From Bacteroidota bacterium (GTDB lineage: Bacteria; Bacteroidota; Bacteroidia; Bacteroidales; SKPS01), in contig JAKLII010000008.1 in the NCBI GenBank assembly GCA_022709695.1, positions 62,001 through 126,000 of the forward strand: a stretch of DNA of 64,000 bases, written 5' to 3'. The notes beneath the pieces were generated by a model that was not told the DNA's origin, made no database searches, and was given only the letters and a program-made list of their open reading frames with translations. The translations under genes were made by a program, and so were the position numbers. Positions 18,491 through 28,309 of the stretch are shown here, in pieces (position 1 is the stretch's first letter; every line of letters starts with the position of its first letter).

Positions 18491-19762
18491 TTACTTGATA
18501 TTGTCGGCTTCGAAAAAGGTTTTACCCGATTTTACGATGGAATCAAAAAAGTTAAGCCTCCCTTTGGAAGTGGCTTCTTTCCCCTTTTTTACCACCTTGT
18601 TCTTTTTCTCTGTATGTTCAAAACCTTTAATTACCAGTCCAATACCTGTTGAATACATAGGGCTGCACAACTCATCCGGCATATTACCGGCCATATGTTC
18701 GTTCGGATAACCTATCCGGGTATTCATCCCGGTCAGGTATTCGGTCAGCTGGCGGATATGCTTGAGCTGTGCGCCCCCTCCGGTAAGGACGATCCCTGCG
18801 ATCAGTTTCCGCTCGTATCCCGAATTTTTGATTTCCCAGTATACCTGTCCGATAATCTCTTCCATTCTGGCCTGGATGATATTGGCCAGGTTTTTCAGGG
18901 ATATCTCACGCGGTGGTGTGCCCCTCAGCCCTGGTATTGAAACGATCTCCTCACTCTTGTTTTCCTCACTGAGGGCCGAGCCGAATTTTACCTTGATGGC
19001 TTCAGCCTGTGCCCGGATAATCGAGCACCCTTCCTGGATATCCTCAGTGATAATGTTCCCCCCTAGCGGAATTACTGCGGTGTGGCGGATAATTCCATCC
19101 TGGAAGATCGCAATATCGGTAGTGCCTCCCCCGATATCCACCAGGGCAACGCCGGCTTCCTTCTCATCCATACCCAGGACAGCTTCTGCCGAAGCCAGTG
19201 GTTCCAGGATCAGGTCTTCCACCTCCATCCCCGACATAAGTATGCACCGGTTGATGTTCTTGGCAGCACTTACCATTCCGGTGATGATGTGAAAGTTGGC
19301 CTCCAGACAGCTCCCTGTCATCCCTTTCGGATCCCTGATACCGCTCTCCTTATCCACAATAAAATCCTGCGGGATCACATGGATGATCTCTTCGCCAGGC
19401 TGCATCACCAGTTTGTACATATTCTCCACCAGTGTATCGACATCCTTGTGTGTGATAATGTCATCCACGCTGTTTCGGATAATACTCCCCCTGTGCTGCA
19501 AACTCTTGATATGCTGCCCAGCAATCCCGACATAAAGCCGTTTGATGTCAACGTTCGATTCCTGTTCCGCATGCCGGATCGCCATGCCGATGGACTCCAC
19601 CGTTTTTTCAATGTTGTTTACCACACCCCTTTTTACGCCGATACTATCGGCTTTTCCAGAGCCCAGGATCTCAATCTTTCCGTACTGGTTCCTGGTTCCG
19701 ACAATGACAGCAATTTTTGTGGTGCCAATGTCAAGTCCTACGATGATTTCTGAATTTGCCAT
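18491..19762 (-). CDS. ftsA: Cell division protein FtsA
   Basis: Actin-like ATPase that tethers FtsZ to the membrane; 423 residues. The first phosphate motif VGLDIGTTKIAVIVG is at about 8-22, the second ALVDIGGGTTDIAIF is central, and VLTGGGAQLKHI is the adenosine motif. The C-terminal part is Lys-rich and ends in an amphipathic stretch (LNFFDSIVKSGKTFFE) suited to membrane targeting. It lies 12 bp downstream of ftsQ and 98 bp upstream of ftsZ. Confidence 0.96.
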   Translation of the reverse strand: MANSEIIVGLDIGTTKIAVIVGTRNQYGKIEILGSGKADSIGVKRGVVNNIEKTVESIGMAIRHAEQESNVDIKRLYVGIAGQHIKSLQHRGSIIRNSVDDIITHKDVDTLVENMYKLVMQPGEEIIHVIPQDFIVDKESGIRDPKGMTGSCLEANFHIITGMVSAAKNINRCILMSGMEVEDLILEPLASAEAVLGMDEKEAGVALVDIGGGTTDIAIFQDGIIRHTAVIPLGGNIITEDIQEGCSIIRAQAEAIKVKFGSALSEENKSEEIVSIPGLRGTPPREISLKNLANIIQARMEEIIGQVYWEIKNSGYERKLIAGIVLTGGGAQLKHIRQLTEYLTGMNTRIGYPNEHMAGNMPDELCSPMYSTGIGLVIKGFEHTEKKNKVVKKGKEATSKGRLNFFDSIVKSGKTFFEADNIK

Positions 19763-19774
19763 ATGCTTTGAGTT

Positions 19775-20554
19775 TTATTTGGTTGTACAGATAACCTGAT
19801 TGCTGTGTTTTAGATTGATACTGCTGTAAACGTCCCAGCCTGTCCGCGACAGACCCTTGCGGTAGAATACGAAGAGCTTATGGAACTTATAGGCCAGGCT
19901 GTCGGCATTGCCGATCAGGATGGTGTGATCGTCGAGGGTGGAGACCAACTCGAGTTCCTGCGATGGATTCACGTAAATTTGTCCTGTCAGCATCCGGCTC
20001 AGGGAGTCCTGCTGCAGGTAAAGTGCAGTCTTGAAAATCTCCTGCAACACCGGTATTCTCCGCAGGGAATCCACCTTCATCCCCTCATATTTCGACAGGG
20101 TGTCTGGAATCCAGCCACTTACCACCGTAACCCGTCGCCCGGCACCCCGATCCGCCGGCATAAGCACCCCTTCCGAGGACAAAAACACGCTTTTACCGGT
20201 GTTATCGAAAATCCTTGCCACCGGTACCCGTTGTATAACTCTGATTTTCAGCATTCCCTGCGGAGTGAAATAAGCTTCTGCCGAAGCAATGTAGGGATGT
20301 TGCATAAGCCTTTTCTCGAGTTTTGAAACGTCAATGGTCGAAGGCTTCTTACCGGTTGCCTTATCCCCCTGCGGGAAAAGAAACTGGTGAATATCAGATT
20401 CAGAAAGGAAGTAATTGCTTCCATCTCTTTCGGTAAGGATAGTCACTCCTTTGCAGGTGATTTCCTGTTCCTGCTTCAGGGTAAGCAGAACCCCGCCCAC
20501 CACCAGAACCGGCAGCACAATCCAGAGCCATTTTATAATCCTTCGGGTTTTCAT
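19775..20554 (-). CDS. ftsQ: Cell division protein FtsQ/DivIB
   Basis: Bitopic division protein of 259 residues: short cytoplasmic end, one membrane helix (about 9-25), then a periplasmic domain. A POTRA-like region with KLEKRLMQHPYIASAEAYF is followed by LKIRVIQRVPVARIF, the usual POTRA-to-beta transition. It links the early ring to FtsL and FtsI. Its start overlaps the murGC stop by 4 bp, as in translationally coupled genes. Sequence conservation is low, so much of the call comes from position between murC and ftsA. Confidence 0.88.
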   Translation of the reverse strand: MKTRRIIKWLWIVLPVLVVGGVLLTLKQEQEITCKGVTILTERDGSNYFLSESDIHQFLFPQGDKATGKKPSTIDVSKLEKRLMQHPYIASAEAYFTPQGMLKIRVIQRVPVARIFDNTGKSVFLSSEGVLMPADRGAGRRVTVVSGWIPDTLSKYEGMKVDSLRRIPVLQEIFKTALYLQQDSLSRMLTGQIYVNPSQELELVSTLDDHTILIGNADSLAYKFHKLFVFYRKGLSRTGWDVYSSINLKHSNQVICTTK

Positions 20555-23058
20555 GGTTCTGTTTGTGTAAGGTACATGTGTTCAATTTCAGGAACCAGGG
20601 TGTCGATATCTCCGGCACCCAGGGTGATCAGAACCTCGGCGGGATGTTCCTTAAGCCATCCGGTAACCTCTCCTTTCGGCAACAGGATCTTTTCAGTTAG
20701 GCTTACTTTCCGGAACAATACCTCAGAAGTGACCCCCTCCATGGGTTCTTCTCTGGCAGGATAGATCGGGAGCAGGATTAGTACGTCAAGTTTGTCGAGA
20801 CTTATGGCAAATTCATCCATGAAATCCCTTGTTCTGGAGAATAAATGTGGCTGGAAGATGCCGGTGATTTTCCGGGTGGGCCATATTTTCCGCACCGCTG
20901 CGATACAGGCATCAAGCTCCCGCGGATGGTGGGCATAATCATCGATGTAGACGATACGGCCGGTATCAATTCTGATATCAAACCGCCGTACTACCCCTTT
21001 GAAGGTAGCCAGACCGGTACGCAGGGCATCTGTACCTACGCCGGCCCATCGGGCGGCGGCAGCAGCGGCCACTGCATTTTCGATATTATGCCGGCCCGGA
21101 ATCCCGAGTTTCACTTCCTGCAGGGTTTCATGGCCCAGCACGAGGTTGAAAACAGCACCGGAACCCACCTCCCTGATGTTTTCGGCCCGGTAAGGAACAT
21201 CCGACGGATCGGCAGAATAGCGGAGTACGGGCCTCCCGAAATCGGCGTTCACCGCTGGTCCTGCCAGTACAGGTTGCGCATCACCTGAAAGACGGCTGAA
21301 GGCAATAAAGGCCTCCTTCAGCTGGTTGTGATCATGATAGATGTCCAGATGATCTGCATCCGTTGAGGTAATGACGGAAAAATCGGGTCTTAGGTGCAGG
21401 AAGGAGCGGTCGAACTCATCAGCTTCCACCACCATGTGGGTACTGTTGGGGGTGTAGATAAAGTTGTTGCTGTAATTTTTTGTGATTCCCCCGACAAATC
21501 CTGTTACGGCAATTCCGCCGGTTTTCAGGAGATGGGTTACCAGCGCGGTTGTTGAGGTCTTTCCGTGGGTTCCGGCAATGGCAATGGTAGTGTGGCTTTT
21601 CGACAACAACCCCAGCAAAGCGGCTCGTTTGATCACAGGAACAGGACCTGCTTCCAGCACCTGACGCTCCTTAAGACTGGCAGGGATGGCCGGGGTAAGA
21701 ACCACCAGGCCTGTGTCGGCCGGGATGCGTGAGGGATCATCCACATAATGAATCACCATACCTTCGGTTTCCAGTGCATGGGTCAGCGGAGTGGGTGTTT
21801 TGTCATAACCGTGCACCTTTTTCCCCTTCAGCAGGAACCACCGTGCAAGTCCGCTCATACCAATACCTCCGGCACCAAGGAAATACACACTTTGCACTTC
21901 ATTGGGATCGGGAAATGCAGCAGTTGCAGCCATGGATGTTCTGCCTCCGGTTTTCAGGATGTGATTTGCGATGGTCCGGTCTGCATCCGGGAAGGCCAGC
22001 CCCCCTGCTTTATCTGCCATGACGGCGAGTTGTGAACCAGCCTTCAGAAGGTCCGTAAGGGTGGTGACAAGTTGCAGTTTCAGCTCATGGTCCTTCAGCA
22101 GCAGGGAAGCTCCCTGGTGCACCATCGCAGCAGCGTTATAGGTCTGATGGTCTTCGGCTGCAAAAGGGAAGGGCACGAGTACCGAGGGGCGGGCTGCCAG
22201 ACAGATCTCTGCAATGGCAAGAGCACCGGCTCTCGAAAGCACCAGATCTGCTGCACCGTATGCATACGCCATTTTCTCAATAAACGGTGTCGCAATCATG
22301 CCTTGTTCAGCGTAGGGTTTGGAAAGCAAAAGGGCTTCCTGATAAAAGGACATGCCCGTTTGCCAGATCACCTGGATCCCCTGTTCTGCCAATGTGGGCA
22401 GGATACCGGCCATTGCCCGGTTAATACTTCTGGCGCCCTGGCTGCCTCCTACCACCAGAAGGACGGGTTTTGCAGGATCCAGGCCGAACTGTCTGCACCC
22501 TTCTACCCTAAGGTGCCGGCTCTCTGCAATCTCCCTCCTTACCGGATTGCCCGTTAGATGCACAGGAACTCCCGGGAAATATTTCTCCATGTCCGGAAAT
22601 GCAGTACACACCATAGCTGCCCGTTTTGACATCCAGCGGTTCACTTTTCCGGGTATTGAGTTCTGTTCCTGGATCAGATAGGGAATCCCCATCACCCGGG
22701 CAGCCATGAGTGCAGGGGTACTGGCAAATCCTCCGACACCGGTCACCACAGTCGGTTTAAAGCTCCTGAAGGCCCTCATGGCCATTAAAACCGACCGCAA
22801 CAGACGAAACGGAAGCAGCAGGTTGCTGAGTGTAAACCTCCCCTTGATGCCGGTGATGGGAAGCGCAAGAATGCGGTACCCGGCAGCCGGCACTTTCTCG
22901 GTTTCCATCTTTCCCCTGGCTCCGACAAACAGGATTTGCTCCCTTCCGATATCCGGGGTTATGGCATTTGCAATGGCGATGGCCGGGAACACATGCCCCC
23001 CGGTTCCGCCGCCGGCAATTACCAGCCTGAAAGGTTTATTTTGAGGTTGCCGTTTCAT
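20551..23058 (-). CDS. murGC: MurG-MurC fusion: GlcNAc transferase / UDP-MurNAc:L-alanine ligase
   Basis: One uninterrupted frame of 835 residues covers two normally separate enzymes. Residues 1-366 are MurG, which adds GlcNAc to lipid I at the membrane: GGGTGGHVFPAIAIA, GGSQGARSIN and SRAGALAIAE. Residues about 376-835 are MurC, the ATP-dependent first ligase of the peptide stem: GAGGIGMSGLA, the P-loop GTHGKTSTT, DADHLDIY, DDYAHHP and FQPHLFSRT. The join LKTGGRTSMAAT has no stop codon. Met376 (ATG 21933) has GGAGG 10 nt upstream, so a separate MurC could also be made. Both parts are full length with all motifs. It overlaps ftsW and ftsQ. Confidence 0.93.
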   Translation of the reverse strand: MKRQPQNKPFRLVIAGGGTGGHVFPAIAIANAITPDIGREQILFVGARGKMETEKVPAAGYRILALPITGIKGRFTLSNLLLPFRLLRSVLMAMRAFRSFKPTVVTGVGGFASTPALMAARVMGIPYLIQEQNSIPGKVNRWMSKRAAMVCTAFPDMEKYFPGVPVHLTGNPVRREIAESRHLRVEGCRQFGLDPAKPVLLVVGGSQGARSINRAMAGILPTLAEQGIQVIWQTGMSFYQEALLLSKPYAEQGMIATPFIEKMAYAYGAADLVLSRAGALAIAEICLAARPSVLVPFPFAAEDHQTYNAAAMVHQGASLLLKDHELKLQLVTTLTDLLKAGSQLAVMADKAGGLAFPDADRTIANHILKTGGRTSMAATAAFPDPNEVQSVYFLGAGGIGMSGLARWFLLKGKKVHGYDKTPTPLTHALETEGMVIHYVDDPSRIPADTGLVVLTPAIPASLKERQVLEAGPVPVIKRAALLGLLSKSHTTIAIAGTHGKTSTTALVTHLLKTGGIAVTGFVGGITKNYSNNFIYTPNSTHMVVEADEFDRSFLHLRPDFSVITSTDADHLDIYHDHNQLKEAFIAFSRLSGDAQPVLAGPAVNADFGRPVLRYSADPSDVPYRAENIREVGSGAVFNLVLGHETLQEVKLGIPGRHNIENAVAAAAAARWAGVGTDALRTGLATFKGVVRRFDIRIDTGRIVYIDDYAHHPRELDACIAAVRKIWPTRKITGIFQPHLFSRTRDFMDEFAISLDKLDVLILLPIYPAREEPMEGVTSEVLFRKVSLTEKILLPKGEVTGWLKEHPAEVLITLGAGDIDTLVPEIEHMYLTQTEP
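21931..21948 (-). promoter_or_regulatory. Internal Shine-Dalgarno-like site and ATG at the MurG/MurC join
   Basis: On the minus strand GGAGG (21948-21944) precedes an in-frame ATG (21933-21931) by 10 nt. It is probably a relic, or still-active start, of a once separate murC that would encode 460 residues, a normal MurC length. Confidence 0.5.
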
Positions 23059-24220
23059 AGGTGGAATTTTCTGTAATGCTGTCTTCTTCCTCCTGATTGG
23101 CCGAACGGCTCACGCTCAGGATAATGCCGATGGAGATTGACGTGAACCAGATGGAGGTTCCGCCCATACTTACCAGTGGAAGCGGTTGCCCGGTCACGGG
23201 CATCAGCCCTGAAGCAACCGCCATATTGATCATCGCCTGGAAAACAAGGTTAAATCCTAGTCCTACCGCCAGCAGGGTGCCAAAGGTTCCGGGGCTTCCC
23301 AGCGCTGCCCTGATGCTGCGGAACAGCAGCGCCAGGTAGAGCAGTATCAGAATAACCCCTCCTGCAAGCCCGTATTCTTCAATGATGATCGCATAGATGA
23401 AATCGGAAAATGGGTTGGGAAGATAATTGCGCTGAATGCTGTTGCCCGGCATCCTGCCCAGAATCCCTCCTGATGCGATCGCGATTTTGGCCTGTTTTGC
23501 CTGGTACACCTCTTCCTGTTCTCCATCGCCACCGAAATTTTTAATCCTTTCCGACCAGGTTCCGACCCTTCCCTGACGGTCTTCCGGCATCATCGACATG
23601 ACCGCAATGAAAACCGCCAGGAAGGCAACTCCGGCGATTCCAAGGACAAGAATATGTTTGATTCTGGCTCTGCCAATGAACAGTAGCACCATACTGGAAA
23701 CGAACAGGATGGCTGCAGTGGAGAAATTCGACGGGAGAATCAGGCCGCAAACCACCAATATGGGTGCCAGCTGTTTGATAAATACATTCAGATTCCCTTC
23801 CTGTATCTCTTCCTGCTTCAGGGTGAGGCTTCGGGCAAGGAATATGGTGAGGGCAAGTTTGGCGAAGTCGGAGGTTTGAAAGGTGAGGTTGATAATAGGG
23901 ATGATCACCCATCTGCGGGCTTCGTTAACCGATGCCCCCCGGAGCAGGGTGTATAACAGCAGCAGGATGGCAGCCAGAAGCAATATACGTGCGAAGCGCG
24001 CATAAAAGGGATAGTTGATCAGGTGTGATACGTACATCAGGAAGAGCCCGAATAAGACGATGCCCAGGTGTTTCAGCAGATAAAATCCCCCGGAGCCTTG
24101 CTGGCTGAAGGCCAGGGTACGGGTGGAACTGTACACCGCCAGCAGCGAGAAGATGGTAAGAAACAATACCAGGATCCAGATGCCCCGGTCACCCCGAAAA
24201 GTAAGTTTTGGCGTTTTCAC
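23036..24220 (-). CDS. ftsW: Septal peptidoglycan glycosyltransferase FtsW
   Basis: SEDS-family polytopic protein of 394 residues with about ten membrane segments; it polymerises lipid II at the septum together with FtsI. Visible are the N-terminal FLTIFSLLAVYSSTR segment, the NFSTAAILF region, and the C-terminal block with MPVTGQPLPLVSMGGTS, a SEDS hallmark. The soluble tail is short and acidic. The last 23 bp overlap murGC. Placement between murD and murG supports FtsW over RodA. Confidence 0.94.
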   Translation of the reverse strand: MKTPKLTFRGDRGIWILVLFLTIFSLLAVYSSTRTLAFSQQGSGGFYLLKHLGIVLFGLFLMYVSHLINYPFYARFARILLLAAILLLLYTLLRGASVNEARRWVIIPIINLTFQTSDFAKLALTIFLARSLTLKQEEIQEGNLNVFIKQLAPILVVCGLILPSNFSTAAILFVSSMVLLFIGRARIKHILVLGIAGVAFLAVFIAVMSMMPEDRQGRVGTWSERIKNFGGDGEQEEVYQAKQAKIAIASGGILGRMPGNSIQRNYLPNPFSDFIYAIIIEEYGLAGGVILILLYLALLFRSIRAALGSPGTFGTLLAVGLGFNLVFQAMINMAVASGLMPVTGQPLPLVSMGGTSIWFTSISIGIILSVSRSANQEEEDSITENSTYETATSK

Positions 24221-24230
24221 TATCAGGTTT

Positions 24231-25568
24231 TTATAATTCCCTTACGGCATTTTTAAATTTCCTTCCCCGGTCTTCATAATTCTCGAACCGGTCGAAGCTG
24301 GCACAAGCAGGTGACAGGAGTACTACATCCCCGTCATCAGCCATCAGGTATGCTTTCTTCACAGCCTCCATCATTGTTGTGGCTTCTGTAATGGCCGGCA
24401 CAATACCCCCAAAGGCCTTATGCAGTTTTATGTTATCCACACCAAGGCAAACCAGCCCTTTAACCCTGGCTTTTACAAGCGGCAGAAGTTCGCTGTAGTC
24501 ATTCCCCTTGTCGGTGCCTCCTGCGATCCATATTACCGGGCGGCTCTGGCATTCAAGTGCGTACCAGGTCGAATTGACATTCGTGGCTTTTGAATCGTTG
24601 ATAAATTCGATCCCATGCACCCTGGCTACGTACTCGAGTCGGTGTTCCACATTCTGAAAGTCCGACAGGCTATCCCGGAGGGTCTCGCTGCGGACCGACA
24701 TGAGCTGTGCGGCAATGCCTGCCGCCATTGAATTGCAGGCATTATGCCTGCCCTGAAGCGCCAATTTTTCAAGAAACATATTCCATGGGGTTTTATGAAT
24801 ACGGGTCCATATCTGACCTTCCGAAATCCATGCACCATTCTCCTGGGGCACATCGGTAAGGGTAAAAGGGTAGCTTGCAGCCGCTATGCGGTGATGTTCC
24901 AGCCAGCCTGCAATCACAGGGTCATCAAGGAAATAAATGAAAGCATCATCAGGCCCCTGATTTTGGAGGATCCTGAACTTTGATGCGGTATATTTTTCAA
25001 AGCTGTAGTCGTATCGGTCCAGGTGATCAGGGGTGATGTTGGTAAGAATGGCAATATCAGCTTTAAAATCATACATATTATCAAGCTGAAAAGAGCTGAT
25101 CTCCAGTACATAACAATCATAATTCCCATTGGCTACCTGCAGGGCAAAGCTGTCGCCCACATTCCCTCCCAGACCCACATGGAGCCCGGCCTTTTTCAGA
25201 ATGTGCCAGATCAGCATGGTGGTGGTGGTTTTGCCGTTGCTACCTGTAATGCAAACCTTTCTGGCAGTGGTATACCGGGCGGCAAACTCCAGCTCGCTGA
25301 TCACGGGGATACCCGATGCGTAAATCTTCCGCACCAATGGAGCGGTTTCGGGGATGCCGGGGCTTTTAATGACCTCCGCTGCCTCCAGAACCCTGGATTC
25401 AGTATGCCCTCCTTCCTCAAAGGGGATTCCTTCAGACAGGAGCATCTCTCTGTAGGAGTCTTTCAGCTTTCCGCTGTCCGAGAGGAATACCTCAAACCCT
25501 TTACGGGCTGCCAGGACCGCCGATCCGACGCCACTTTCACCACCACCCAGTATCACAATCCGTGTCAC
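24231..25568 (-). CDS. murD: UDP-N-acetylmuramoyl-L-alanine--D-glutamate ligase
   Basis: Cytoplasmic Mur ligase of 445 residues that adds D-Glu to UDP-MurNAc-L-Ala. An N-terminal Rossmann-like UDP-binding region starts with IVILGGGESGVGSA. The central ATP site has GSNGKTTTTML, with NITPDHLDRY downstream. The C-terminal domain has HRLEYVARVHGIEFINDSKATN and WIAGGTDKGNDY, characteristic of MurD. It lies 2 bp after mraY and 10 bp before ftsW. Confidence 0.96.
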   Translation of the reverse strand: MTRIVILGGGESGVGSAVLAARKGFEVFLSDSGKLKDSYREMLLSEGIPFEEGGHTESRVLEAAEVIKSPGIPETAPLVRKIYASGIPVISELEFAARYTTARKVCITGSNGKTTTTMLIWHILKKAGLHVGLGGNVGDSFALQVANGNYDCYVLEISSFQLDNMYDFKADIAILTNITPDHLDRYDYSFEKYTASKFRILQNQGPDDAFIYFLDDPVIAGWLEHHRIAAASYPFTLTDVPQENGAWISEGQIWTRIHKTPWNMFLEKLALQGRHNACNSMAAGIAAQLMSVRSETLRDSLSDFQNVEHRLEYVARVHGIEFINDSKATNVNSTWYALECQSRPVIWIAGGTDKGNDYSELLPLVKARVKGLVCLGVDNIKLHKAFGGIVPAITEATTMMEAVKKAYLMADDGDVVLLSPACASFDRFENYEDRGRKFKNAVREL

Positions 25569-25570
25569 GG

Positions 25571-26818
25571 TTATCTGATTTTCAGGGTTATTACAGAGAA
25601 GACTGCCAGCATCACACTTACAATGATGAACCGCATTACAATCTTCGATTCGTGGTACCCCTGCTTCTGGTAGTGATGATGCAGGGGAGCCATTTTCAGG
25701 ATACGCCGCCCGGTGCCGTACCGTTTTTTGGTGAATTTGAACCAGGTCACCTGCATGACCACAGAAAGGTTTTCAACCAGAAAGATGCCGCAAAGGATGG
25801 GGATCAGCAGCTCCTTGCGCAGCATGATAGCGAGTACGGCTATTACGCCGCCGATGGCCAGGCTGCCCGTATCGCCCATAAAAACCTGGGCAGGATAGGC
25901 GTTGTACCAGAGAAATCCGATGCAGGCGCCCACAAAGGCACTGATGAAGATGGTGAGCTCCCCTGTTGCGGGAAGGTACATGATATTGAGGTAGTTGGCA
26001 AAAATGAAGTTACCTGACACCCATGCAAGGATACCCATGGTGGCTGCCGACACAGCCGATGTGCCGGTCGCAAGCCCGTCGAGCCCGTCTGTGAGATTTG
26101 TTCCGTTGGATACGGCAATGATGATGAACACCACAATGGGAATGAATACGATCCATGCCCATCTCCGGTAATCCGGCCCGATCCACCGGATCAGGCTGGC
26201 ATAGTCAAACTCATTGTTCTTGATGAAAGGGATGGTGGTTTTGGTGGATTTCACCGCCTCGGGATGGAAGTACCGGCTCGCCTGCACACGCGTCATTCCC
26301 GGGTCGGTAATTTCCTGGGCAGCAGGCTCATGAATTTTTTCCCTGATGACGATACTCTCTGAGAAAAGCATGGTAACCCCTACGGCCACCCCCAGAACCA
26401 GCTGTCCGATTACCTTAAACCGTCCGGCCAGCCCTTGTTTGTTTTTTCGGAATACCTTGATGTAATCATCGAGAAACCCCATCAGCCCCAGCCAGACGGT
26501 TGCGGCAAGGATCAATATGATGTAAATATTGGTAAGATTGGCAAACAGCAGTGTAGGGATCAGGATGGCGGAAAGGATGATGATTCCGCCCATTGTAGGG
26601 GTTCCCTGTTTCTGCACCTGCCCCTCCAGCCCAAGATCCCTGACGGTTTCTCCTACCTGTTTCTTCTTGAGAAAGTTGATGATTCTTTTTCCGAACAACA
26701 AAGTGATTACCAGTGAGGTAATCACCGATAAAGCGGCCCTGAAGGAGATATAATTGAACATTCCGGCACCCGGAATATCAAATGTGGCATCAAGATAACT
26801 GAAGAGATGGTATAGCAT
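25571..26818 (-). CDS. mraY: Phospho-N-acetylmuramoyl-pentapeptide transferase
   Basis: Integral membrane enzyme of 415 residues that joins the MurNAc-pentapeptide to undecaprenyl phosphate to make lipid I. Ten or so membrane helices and the diagnostic cytoplasmic loops are visible: [39 protein letters not shown] and the His-rich MAPLHHHYQ loop. It is longer than the 360-residue enterobacterial enzyme because of an insert around 150-215, usual in Bacteroidota. Confidence 0.97.
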   Translation of the reverse strand: MLYHLFSYLDATFDIPGAGMFNYISFRAALSVITSLVITLLFGKRIINFLKKKQVGETVRDLGLEGQVQKQGTPTMGGIIILSAILIPTLLFANLTNIYIILILAATVWLGLMGFLDDYIKVFRKNKQGLAGRFKVIGQLVLGVAVGVTMLFSESIVIREKIHEPAAQEITDPGMTRVQASRYFHPEAVKSTKTTIPFIKNNEFDYASLIRWIGPDYRRWAWIVFIPIVVFIIIAVSNGTNLTDGLDGLATGTSAVSAATMGILAWVSGNFIFANYLNIMYLPATGELTIFISAFVGACIGFLWYNAYPAQVFMGDTGSLAIGGVIAVLAIMLRKELLIPILCGIFLVENLSVVMQVTWFKFTKKRYGTGRRILKMAPLHHHYQKQGYHESKIVMRFIIVSVMLAVFSVITLKIR

Positions 26819-26829
26819 TATTTCGCTTT

Positions 26830-28296
26830 TTAGGGTTGAATCATCTGATCAAGGAATTCGTGTAAAACTTCGGTGTCATCAAATGGGTAGCGTACCCCGG
26901 CGACCTCCTGATATTTTTCATGCCCTTTTCCCGCTACCAGCACCACATCGTTTGCGGCCGCCAGCATCACGGCAGTTCTGATGGCTTCTTTGCGGTTTGG
27001 GATCACCAGCACCCTGGAGGCATCTGATGGATTCACCCCTTCCCGGATCTGCTGCAGGATAAGCTCCGGATCCTCATCCCTGGGGTTGTCGCTGGTGAAA
27101 ATCACGCGGTCGCTCATTGCGGCAGCGATTTTCCCCATTTCAGGGCGTTTGAAGGGGTCCCGGTTACCTCCGGCGCCGACCACGGTAATGATCTTTCCAT
27201 CATCCGGGCAAACTTCACGCAGGGTTGAAAGTACGTTCTCCAGGGCATCCGGTGTATGGGCATAATCGACGATGGCGGTAATGCTGCCGGCTCCGCGGAT
27301 CATCTGGAATCTCCCCTCAACCGGTTCAAGTATGCTCATAATCTCCAGTACCTGGTCCTCATCCATGCCCAGTAGCATGGCAGCACCGAAAATGGCCGTT
27401 ATGTTCCTGGCATTGAATGACCCGGTAAGCCTGAGCCAGATCGCTTTGCCATTGATCTCCACGTGAAGCCCCTCGATGGTGTTTTCGATAATGCGCGTGT
27501 GGAAATCAGCCATGCTTTTCGTGCTGTAGGTGTGCACCTGGGCGCGGGTGTGCTGCACCACCACCATGCCGTTTTTGTCATCGCGTGTGGTAAGGGCAAA
27601 GGCACCTTTGGGCAGCAAATCGAAGAACCCCTGTTTGGCTTTCAGATAGGCATCAAAGGAGCCATGGAAGTCCAGGTGGTCGTGCGTAAGGTTCGAAAAG
27701 ATGCCGCCACCAAAGTGCAATCCCGCTATCCGCTTCTGACTTACGGAGTGGGAGCTGACCTCCATGAAGCAATAGTCACATCCGTCGTCGGCCATCTCCT
27801 TCAGCATCTTATGGAGCCTGATGGCATCAGGGGTGGTGTGTGTGGCGTCGGTACTTACCTGACCGGCAATGTACCGGATGGTGGAGATCAGGCCGCAACG
27901 GTACCCAAGAGCTGTAAACAGGTTGTACAGCAATGTGGCAATGGTGGTCTTTCCATTGGTGCCTGTCACCCCGATCAGCGACAGTGCATGTGAGGGGTGG
28001 TCGTAGAAGGCCGATGCGAGGTGCCCCAGCGCTGAAGCACTGTCAGGAACCCTGATCCATACTGCTTCAGGGGAAGGATTATCAGGCACTGTTTCGCATA
28101 ATACTGCCACAGCACCTGCCGTCACAGCCTGCGCAATGTACAGGTGCCCGTCGGTATGGGTTCCCCGGATGGCAGCGTACAGATCTCCGGGCGTCACTTT
28201 GCGGGAATCCATCACCAGATGGCCGATGGCAACCGCAGGATTGCCGGTGACTTCTGCATGGGGTAGTGAGGGAAGTATGTTTTTCAGAATCTTCAT
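26830..28296 (-). CDS. murE: UDP-MurNAc-tripeptide ligase MurE, meso-DAP type
   Basis: Mur ligase of 488 residues from ATG 28296, chosen over an upstream TTG (28317) that would overlap ftsI. It adds the third stem residue to UDP-MurNAc-dipeptide. Seen are [15 protein letters not shown], the ATP site [28 protein letters not shown] and the C-terminal SDNPRDEDP. The DNPR motif marks enzymes using meso-diaminopimelate, so the wall is probably DAP-type. The ATG follows the ftsI stop by 13 bp. Confidence 0.95.
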   Translation of the reverse strand: MKILKNILPSLPHAEVTGNPAVAIGHLVMDSRKVTPGDLYAAIRGTHTDGHLYIAQAVTAGAVAVLCETVPDNPSPEAVWIRVPDSASALGHLASAFYDHPSHALSLIGVTGTNGKTTIATLLYNLFTALGYRCGLISTIRYIAGQVSTDATHTTPDAIRLHKMLKEMADDGCDYCFMEVSSHSVSQKRIAGLHFGGGIFSNLTHDHLDFHGSFDAYLKAKQGFFDLLPKGAFALTTRDDKNGMVVVQHTRAQVHTYSTKSMADFHTRIIENTIEGLHVEINGKAIWLRLTGSFNARNITAIFGAAMLLGMDEDQVLEIMSILEPVEGRFQMIRGAGSITAIVDYAHTPDALENVLSTLREVCPDDGKIITVVGAGGNRDPFKRPEMGKIAAAMSDRVIFTSDNPRDEDPELILQQIREGVNPSDASRVLVIPNRKEAIRTAVMLAAANDVVLVAGKGHEKYQEVAGVRYPFDDTEVLHEFLDQMIQP

Positions 28297-28309
28297 ATAC
28301 AATACACTG

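Noticed and set aside
19082-19753. 223-codon open frame on the plus strand opposite ftsA
   Set aside because: Entirely antisense to FtsA, with His/Asp-rich sequence typical of reverse-strand readings.
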